Shown here: piece after piece, positions 1 to 4,965 of the stretch
How positions within the stretch are numbered: position 1 is the stretch's first letter
Layout: every line of letters starts with the position of its first letter
NCBI GenBank assembly: GCA_022360375.1
Contig: JAKSCW010000282.1
Span: 1 to 9,461 of the forward strand
Direction: 5' to 3'
DNA from: Balneolales bacterium
GTDB taxonomy: Bacteria > Bacteroidota > Rhodothermia > Balneolales > Balneolaceae
Length of the DNA stretch: 9,461 nt
The notes under the pieces: model-generated
The model's input: only the letters and a program-made list of their open reading frames with translations
What the model was told of the DNA's origin: nothing
Database searches by the model: none
Program-made: the position numbers and the translations under genes

Positions 1-417
1 GCGATTTCTTATGTGTCATTGCTCATTGCAAGTATATTGTCCGGCGCAATTTTTAATTGGGACGACCCCAGTGAAGACCTATTACCTGAAGAACACCTTT
101 TTTGGATCTTTGGGCTATTCACAATGGTTCTTGAATTCGCTTCCAAGTTAGATTCCCCTCACCAGTATATCTCACTTATAGCTCTTTATCTGGTAGCGAT
201 AATTATAACGCTAGAGCAAGTCATAAAAGCAAAAACTTCCAGTGATAGAATGGGAGCATTCATGGCATTCTTTTTAACTATTTCCAGTGCTATTACAGTT
301 ATGGAAAATAAAGGGCTAAAAAGTGGCTATGCTACCATTTTCAAAAACCTACTCAACGCTACTTCCATAGGACTGCATATCGGTATAGTCAGTTCATCCG
401 ATTCTGATAACCCCTAA
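1..417 (+). CDS. Unrecognised small multi-pass membrane protein, 5' end cut by window edge
   Basis: I do not recognise this protein. The frame is open from base 1 to the TAA at 415-417 (138 in-window residues). A GTG at 13 could be a start, but no ribosome binding site can be judged so close to the edge, so I treat the gene as running in from outside. It looks like a real membrane protein: hydrophobic stretches lie at about residues 3-19, 33-49, 56-75, 84-101 and 112-131 (counted from base 1). They are separated by short charged loops, including an acidic loop at 21-32, and the protein ends in a polar Ser/Asp-rich tail. It looks more AT-rich by eye than the genes to its right. It converges on the EF-G2 gene and is followed by a hairpin with a U-tract. 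Function is unknown; no catalytic motif is visible. Confidence 0.6.
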   Translation, partial: AISYVSLLIASILSGAIFNWDDPSEDLLPEEHLFWIFGLFTMVLEFASKLDSPHQYISLIALYLVAIIITLEQVIKAKTSSDRMGAFMAFFLTISSAITVMENKGLKSGYATIFKNLLNATSIGLHIGIVSSSDSDNP

Positions 418-422
418 ACACT

Positions 423-455
423 AAATAAAAAGAGGACACCATAATGACTATCCTC
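423..455 (-). terminator. Candidate Rho-independent terminator for the EF-G2 gene
   Basis: Read on the minus strand, GAGGATA pairs with TGTCCTC (7 pairs including one U-G) around a 10-base loop, followed at once by TTTTTATTT. On the plus strand one pair becomes C-A and no U-tract follows, so the geometry favours minus-strand termination. It lies 55-87 bases past the EF-G2 stop codon and ends just after the stop codon of the convergent gene. Confidence 0.5.
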
Positions 456-468
456 CTATTGTTATAAG

Positions 469-500
469 AAAGGCGACATTATGTCGCCTTTTTATTCTTT
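469..500 (+). terminator. Rho-independent terminator after the membrane-protein gene, possibly bidirectional
   Basis: A perfect 10-bp stem (AAAGGCGACA at 469-478 with TGTCGCCTTT at 482-491) closes a 3-base loop and runs into TTATTCTTT on the plus strand. It sits 51 bases after the TAA of the left-hand gene. On the minus strand the stem is followed by TTTCTTATAAC, a weaker tract, so it may also act partially on the EF-G2 transcript arriving from the right. Confidence 0.75.
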
Positions 501-509
501 AAAACCTTT

Positions 510-2636
510 TCAGGCCTCTTCTAACTCCAGGTTCTCCTTAACCACGCGCTCCTGGATATCAAAAGGAACCGGTGCATAATGTGAGAAATTGCGGCTGTAC
601 GTTGCACTACCCTGCGTCATAGACTTCAACCGGGTTGAATAATGATCCAACTCCTCAAGAGGGACATGCGCTTTGATTTGCTGAAGAGCACCTTCAGCAT
701 CCATTCCCTGGATTTGTCCACGGCGGGTTCCTAAATCGCTCATTACATCCCCCATGTAATCAGAAGGGACGGTAACCGTGACTTCATATACAGGCTCGAG
801 TAATTGAGGATTGGCATCCATAAAACCGTTTTTGAACGCCATTCGAGCTGCAGTCTTAAACGCAGCTTCATTTGAATCTACAGAGTGCATTGAACCGTCA
901 AAAACAGAAACACGAATATCCCGTGCACGACAACCACTCATTGGGCCATTCTCCATTTTTTCCATAATTCCCTTTACAATAGCAGGCATAAAGCGATTAT
1001 CAATCACACCACCTACAATGCAATTCTGGAACACCATTTTTCCACCCCAGGGCAGTTCATGCTCGTCCACGTTGCGCACTTTCATATCATCCGGGGCAGG
1101 CATTCCTTCCGCATATGGTTCGATAAGAAGGTGAACTTCCGCGTATTGCCCGGCACCACCAGACTGCTTTTTATGCTTGTATTTTGTCCGAACTCCGGTC
1201 GTGATAGTCTCGCGGTAAGGAATCCGGGGGGTATCGAATTCCACATCCAGCTTAAATCGATTCCTCAAATCATGTTCTATCCTGCCAAGATGCTCTTCAC
1301 CCTGCCCGTGAATGATGATTTGACGAAGTTCCTGGCTATGTTCAATCACTACCGACGGGTCCTCCCTATGAATCTGATGGAGGGCGTTTCCAAGTTTATC
1401 TTCCTCCCCTTCTTTACTAAGCTTAACAGCAGTGCGAATAGTAGTTGTAGGAAAATGAATCTCGTCCAATTCCACGCCATGACCCTTCTCAGAAAGCGTA
1501 TCACTGACTTCACTATCTTTTAGCTTTACAACCGCACCAATATCACCCGTTTTTACCTCCGATATTTCTATGCGTTTGTGTCCTTCGGTCAAATACAGGT
1601 TTCCAAGGCGCACCGTATTGGAAGTCCGGCTGTTATTCAAATCCATTCCTGCAAGAACATTTCCGCCATATACTTTAAAATAAATCAAATCTCCTACGTG
1701 AGATTCAGAATGTGTCTTAAACAAAAACATCACTGGCCTGCCTTCCTCATCCATCACGAAATCTTCACCTTCTGCAGTTTTAGGGGCACTCACTTCCAAC
1801 GGGTTAGGACAAACATCATCGATAAAACCCATAACACGCCCCGTACCCATATTTCGGGTAGCACATGAGCAAAACACCGGGAAAATAGTTCGATTAATCA
1901 TCGACAGATGAAGCCCATTCTGCATTTGCTCTTCATCGAGCTCACCATGTTCAAAATAAATATCCATCAACGTTTCATCATTCTCCGCGATTACCTCTAC
2001 CAACTCCTGATGTAATTGTGCTGCTCTTTCTTGTTCTGAATCGGGGATTGGGAGTTTATCAGGCTTTCCCCCACCTTCCGGAAATTCATACATGGTCATC
2101 CGAAGTACATCGATGATTGCATGGAAGTCTGATCCCTCACTGTACGGATACTGCACCACAGTCACTTCACGGCCGAAATGTTCTTTAGTTTGCTCAACGG
2201 CTTTCCAAAAATCGGAACGTTCATTGTCCAGTTTGTTCACTACAAACAATGATGGAATTTCATATTTCTGTACGTATTTCCAGAGTGAGTCTGTACCTAC
2301 TTCAACCCCGTTCTCTGCATTTAATGTTACAATGGCTGTATCAGCAACTTTTAATGCCCCTACTACTTCACCTATATAATCAGAGGTGCCTGGTGTATCG
2401 ATTAAATTAATCTTGTGCCCTCTCCAATCAAGATTCATGAATGATGAAAAAATTGATTTCCCCTTTTCTTTTTCCAGATCGTGATAGTCGGATGTGGTGT
2501 TTTTATCCTGAATAGTACCTCTTCTGTTAATGGCTCCGGATTCAAACAACATAGTTTCAGCAAGCGTTGTTTTACCGGAGCCGGAATGGCCCAACAGCAC
2601 AACGTTACGGATTCGTGTAGGACTATAAACTTTCAT
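510..2636 (-). CDS. fusA2: EF-G2-type elongation factor G paralogue (translational GTPase family)
   Basis: A 708-residue ribosomal translocase paralogue with the full EF-G architecture. The G domain has P-loop GHSGSGKTT (16-24), DTPGTSDY (80-87) and NKLD (134-137). Domain II lies at about 300-400, and domain III carries HGQGEEHLGRIEHDL (443-457). Domain IV has QSGGAGQYAEV (491-501) and the tip segment DGSMHSVDS (580-588). Domain V ends near the TQGSATYSRNFSHY stretch. The P-loop (GHSGSGKTT rather than AHIDAGKTT) and the MKVY N-terminus match the second EF-G of Bacteroides rather than canonical FusA. Thr84 stands where canonical EF-G has the GTPase His of DTPGH, while His584 corresponds to the translocation-critical tip His (E. 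coli 583). The frame is open to 2765, but I place the start at 2636: AGGAG lies 6 bases upstream, and the 43-residue extension resembles no EF-G N-terminus. A reduced or altered GTPase is inferred. Confidence 0.93.
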   Translation of the reverse strand: MKVYSPTRIRNVVLLGHSGSGKTTLAETMLFESGAINRRGTIQDKNTTSDYHDLEKEKGKSIFSSFMNLDWRGHKINLIDTPGTSDYIGEVVGALKVADTAIVTLNAENGVEVGTDSLWKYVQKYEIPSLFVVNKLDNERSDFWKAVEQTKEHFGREVTVVQYPYSEGSDFHAIIDVLRMTMYEFPEGGGKPDKLPIPDSEQERAAQLHQELVEVIAENDETLMDIYFEHGELDEEQMQNGLHLSMINRTIFPVFCSCATRNMGTGRVMGFIDDVCPNPLEVSAPKTAEGEDFVMDEEGRPVMFLFKTHSESHVGDLIYFKVYGGNVLAGMDLNNSRTSNTVRLGNLYLTEGHKRIEISEVKTGDIGAVVKLKDSEVSDTLSEKGHGVELDEIHFPTTTIRTAVKLSKEGEEDKLGNALHQIHREDPSVVIEHSQELRQIIIHGQGEEHLGRIEHDLRNRFKLDVEFDTPRIPYRETITTGVRTKYKHKKQSGGAGQYAEVHLLIEPYAEGMPAPDDMKVRNVDEHELPWGGKMVFQNCIVGGVIDNRFMPAIVKGIMEKMENGPMSGCRARDIRVSVFDGSMHSVDSNEAAFKTAARMAFKNGFMDANPQLLEPVYEVTVTVPSDYMGDVMSDLGTRRGQIQGMDAEGALQQIKAHVPLEELDHYSTRLKSMTQGSATYSRNFSHYAPVPFDIQERVVKENLELEEA

Positions 2637-2640
2637 GGTG

Positions 2641-2646
2641 AGCTCC
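2641..2646 (-). promoter_or_regulatory. Ribosome binding site that fixes the EF-G2 start
   Basis: On the minus strand AGGAGCT ends a few bases before the ATG at 2636-2634, with 6 bases between AGGAG and the start codon. This is the clearest Shine-Dalgarno sequence in the window, and it decides for the internal ATG over the longer frame opening at 2765. Confidence 0.75.
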
Positions 2647-2661
2647 TGTTTTTTTGAATTA

Positions 2662-2682
2662 GATTTCGAGCCACTCGAAATC
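2662..2682. repeat. Perfect 9-bp inverted repeat with 3-base spacer upstream of EF-G2
   Basis: GATTTCGAG (2662-2670) and CTCGAAATC (2674-2682) are exact reverse complements around CCA. The element lies 26-46 bases upstream of the EF-G2 ATG. It could be a protein operator or, if transcription begins upstream, a stable hairpin in the 5' leader. No U-tract follows on either strand, so a simple terminator is unlikely. Confidence 0.7.
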
Positions 2683-2689
2683 AAAATTA
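2682..2689 (-). promoter_or_regulatory. Possible Bacteroidota-type -7 promoter element for EF-G2
   Basis: On the minus strand TAATTTTG matches the Bacteroidota -7 consensus TAnnTTTG and lies between the two palindromes, about 46 bases from the start codon. No well-spaced -33 TTTG is visible, so this is a weak call. If right, transcription would begin inside the 2662-2682 inverted repeat. Confidence 0.25.
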
Positions 2690-2709
2690 GAAAAGCGCTT
2701 TTCCAATTT
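2684..2709. repeat. 26-bp near-perfect palindrome in the EF-G2/asparaginase divergent gap
   Basis: The centre GAAAAGCGCTTTTC (2690-2703) is a perfect 14-bp palindrome. Beyond one mismatch pair, the flanks AAATT and AATTT extend the symmetry, giving 12 of 13 pairs matched. GCGCTTT recurs just outside at 2710-2716. Its length, symmetry and lack of a loop fit a dimeric DNA-binding site better than an RNA hairpin; the regulator is unknown. Confidence 0.65.
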
Positions 2710-2738
2710 GCGCTTTGATTTGTCAATGAACATGCAGA

Positions 2739-2757
2739 ACATTCGTGAATAGAATGT
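2739..2757. repeat. Short inverted repeat ahead of the asparaginase gene
   Basis: ACATTC (2739-2744) and GAATGT (2752-2757) are reverse complements with a 7-base spacer, 36-54 bases upstream of the asparaginase ATG. Six-base arms occur by chance fairly often; it is listed because it is the third inverted repeat in this 156-bp gap. Confidence 0.3.
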
Positions 2758-2792
2758 GAAGACAAGTTAAACTACTCACACTAAGAATCAAG

Positions 2793-3788
2793 ATGAAAAA
2801 TATCCTGCTAATTCAGACCGGCGGAACCATAGCTATGAGTGCAAAAGGCGATGGAGTTGAACTTGACCCGGTTGCATGGAGCAAGACCTTAAAGGAACGG
2901 GCTCCCCAGTTAGGGGAACTTGCTGAAATTCATACTTTTCCTCTTTTTTTTGAAGATAGTTCGGATTTGAATCATACTCACTGGATCAGGCTGGCCGAAT
3001 GTATTCACAACTATTACGAAGAATATGACGGTTTCGTAATCCTGCATGGAACCGATACGATGGCCTTCACCGCTTCTGCTCTTTCCTTTTCACTAAAAAA
3101 CCTTGCTAAGCCAGTGATTTTTACCGGAAGCCAGGTTCCCCTGGCTTCTATTCGTAGCGATGCACGCCGAAACCTGATTAACTCGATTGAAATGGCCACT
3201 AAAGATTTGCGAGAGGTAGCCATTTGCTTTAATGATCATGTATACCGGGGTAATCGTGCTACCAAGTTGAGCATTGGAGATTTTGATGCTTTCGGAAGTC
3301 CAAACTTTGATCCCCTTGCCGTTATAGGTTTAGAAATCAAATCCCATTATATGAATCCACCTGTTTCGGGTCGGTTTGAAATACAAACGGGGTTCTCCAA
3401 CGAATTAGTAGTGCTTACTGTATTTCCATCTCTGAATACAGATTTTCTCATGAAAATGGACATTTCGAAACTACGGGCAATCATTGTTCGATCATTTGGA
3501 AGCGGTAACATTCCAACAAAAGGCGATTTCAACCTGCTTCCGTTTATGAAGCGTTGCAGGGAGCAAGGCGTAATTCTGTCAGTTATTTCCCAGGCGGATC
3601 ACGATGCAGTAAAGCTAAGTACCTATCCCGCCGGAAGAGCCGTACTAAAAGCCGGGGCTATTTCCTGTGGTGATATGACCTTAGAAGCTTCTCTTACAAA
3701 GATGATGTGGCTGCTTCATCAATATGAAGATAAAGCAACGATCGAAACCGCTTTTACCAAAAACCTGGCTGGTGAGTTAACCCCCTGA
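2793..3788 (+). CDS. ansA: Type I (cytoplasmic) L-asparaginase
   Basis: Hydrolyses L-asparagine to aspartate and ammonia in the cytoplasm. The 331-residue protein opens directly with the first catalytic motif TGGTIA (9-14, nucleophile Thr12) and has no signal peptide, as expected for type I rather than periplasmic type II. The second motif HGTDTM (85-90) supplies Thr87 and Asp88. Lys158 in YRGNRATK matches the catalytic Lys of E. coli AnsA (Lys163), and DSSD (55-58) and TGSQVPLA (111-118) are further family blocks. The C-terminal GDMTLEASLTKMMWLL segment is also typical, and length is close to the family norm. The ATG at 2793 is chosen because family homology begins at once; it has no clear Shine-Dalgarno sequence. 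The gene is divergent from EF-G2 and converges on alkB with only 40 bases between stop codons and no obvious terminator hairpin. Confidence 0.95.
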   Translation: MKNILLIQTGGTIAMSAKGDGVELDPVAWSKTLKERAPQLGELAEIHTFPLFFEDSSDLNHTHWIRLAECIHNYYEEYDGFVILHGTDTMAFTASALSFSLKNLAKPVIFTGSQVPLASIRSDARRNLINSIEMATKDLREVAICFNDHVYRGNRATKLSIGDFDAFGSPNFDPLAVIGLEIKSHYMNPPVSGRFEIQTGFSNELVVLTVFPSLNTDFLMKMDISKLRAIIVRSFGSGNIPTKGDFNLLPFMKRCREQGVILSVISQADHDAVKLSTYPAGRAVLKAGAISCGDMTLEASLTKMMWLLHQYEDKATIETAFTKNLAGELTP

Positions 3789-3828
3789 TTTTCTTTCCTG
3801 AAAAAAATTTGACCCAACAAAGCTACAT

Positions 3829-4863
3829 TCAAAGGGCTTCGGGTATTCGCTTATCCATAATAAAAAACCACAAAGGCGGAACAAGCGCTATTAAAATCAT
3901 AGCCGGATAACCAAATGGAAGCTCGGGTGCTTCATCATGATGGTCTAAAACCTGGTATTTTTTACTTGCTGTGTAATGATGATCGGAATGCCGGGTTAAT
4001 TCATAGAGCACAATTCGCCCAAATTGATAATTGGCATTCCAGGAATGAACAGGACGAACTTTCTCATATCGTCCGTTGTCCAGTTTCTTGCGACGAAGAC
4101 CATAATGCTCCAGGTAATTGATGGTTTCCAGTAAAAGAATGCCAACAAAACCACTGGCAACAATAATTGCTAACCCAGCCCAGGATGTGAAATAGAGAAC
4201 GATGCCTAAATAAACGATCTGAATAAAAGTGAATTGAAACATTTGGTTCCTGACACTCCAGAACGAAGTATTTGCCTTCTTCAGGCGTTCGGCTTCCAGT
4301 TCCCAGGCACTTTTGTAACTCCCCACTAGTGATTTTATCCAGAACCAAAATAACCATTCTCCCTTTTTGGCACTGGCAGAGTCTTTTTCAGTTCCCACGT
4401 ATTTATGATGGCCTCGATTATGCTCAATAAAAAAGTGAGTATAAAGCGCCGGAACCAGGAGAACCTGCCCCAATACCTGCTCATAGGTTGTTTTTCGATG
4501 CCCCAATTCATGCGCCACATTAATTCCACAGGAGCCAATTACAATACCTGTAGAAAGGATATTCCCTATCAATTCGGAAATCCCCATTACTGAATTATTT
4601 AACTGGAACACGAATAACCCAATTATTGCATAAACCACAGGAATATTCAGGTACAGTAACCAATCAAAAACCCGCTTTCCAAGTAGTTCCATTCTCTTTT
4701 CATCATCCACATTTGAAGTATCAACCGGGCCGATTTGATCCAAAAAAGGAACCAATACAAAAGAGAAGATAACAGCACCCCACGCATAGAATCCTCCAAG
4801 CCATAACCCAACCGCAGCTAAAACAGGATTGATATAAGCTGCAAGATATTTTAAGTCTTTCAT
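3829..4863 (-). CDS. alkB: AlkB-type membrane di-iron alkane 1-monooxygenase
   Basis: Predicted integral-membrane non-haem di-iron enzyme that hydroxylates the terminal carbon of alkanes or related chains using O2 and electrons from rubredoxin. All histidine clusters are present: HELGHRK (118-124), EHNRGHHKYVGT (147-158), the AlkB signature NYLEHYGL (249-256), His273 in PVHSW, and LTRHSDHH (289-296). The NYLEHYGL and RHSDHH motifs separate AlkB from ordinary fatty-acid desaturases. Hydrophobic segments lie near 7-41, 67-90, 100-116, 128-146, 209-248 and 318-335. At 344 residues it is shorter than Pseudomonas AlkB (about 400), mainly at both ends. No rubredoxin, rubredoxin reductase or alkane regulator is in the window. 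The ATG at 4863 has no Shine-Dalgarno sequence at normal spacing. The substrate could be medium- or long-chain alkanes or another alkyl chain. Confidence 0.92.
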   Translation of the reverse strand: MKDLKYLAAYINPVLAAVGLWLGGFYAWGAVIFSFVLVPFLDQIGPVDTSNVDDEKRMELLGKRVFDWLLYLNIPVVYAIIGLFVFQLNNSVMGISELIGNILSTGIVIGSCGINVAHELGHRKTTYEQVLGQVLLVPALYTHFFIEHNRGHHKYVGTEKDSASAKKGEWLFWFWIKSLVGSYKSAWELEAERLKKANTSFWSVRNQMFQFTFIQIVYLGIVLYFTSWAGLAIIVASGFVGILLLETINYLEHYGLRRKKLDNGRYEKVRPVHSWNANYQFGRIVLYELTRHSDHHYTASKKYQVLDHHDEAPELPFGYPAMILIALVPPLWFFIMDKRIPEAL

Positions 4864-4914
4864 TGGGTTGGTGTTAAGTTTTCCTTTTTAAAAAGCCGAT
4901 CTGCTTAATATGGA

Positions 4915-4944
4915 ATGACAAAATATTTTATTACTCTCTATAAA
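4915..4944 (+). promoter_or_regulatory. Possible sigma-70-like promoter for the ABC permease
   Basis: ATGACA (4915-4920) and TATAAA (4939-4944) are separated by 18 bases, each one mismatch from the classical -35 and -10 boxes. A start near 4951 would leave a short leader containing AAGGG before the ATG at 4966. The host may prefer other promoter consensus sequences, so confidence is low. Confidence 0.33.
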
Positions 4945-4965
4945 ATCAAATGATAAGGGTGCAGG

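Noticed and set aside
1059..1523. 154-residue plus-strand open frame opposite EF-G2
   Set aside because: It is antisense to conserved EF-G domains, has no recognisable domain, and its composition follows the reverse complement of the real gene. The same applies to the other overlapping frames at 811-1134, 1578-1868 and 2092-2379.
2755..2780. TGTGA and TCACA half-sites resembling a CRP site
   Set aside because: The halves are separated by 16 bases rather than the 6 of a CRP operator, so they do not form a standard site.
3789..3828. Gap between the convergent asparaginase and alkB genes, searched for a terminator
   Set aside because: Only A- and T-rich stretches; no stem long enough to support a terminator.
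4884..4895. Perfect 12-bp palindrome CTTTTTAAAAAG between alkB and the permease
   Set aside because: Low-complexity A/T run in an AT-rich gap; such symmetry arises easily by chance and no companion site is seen.
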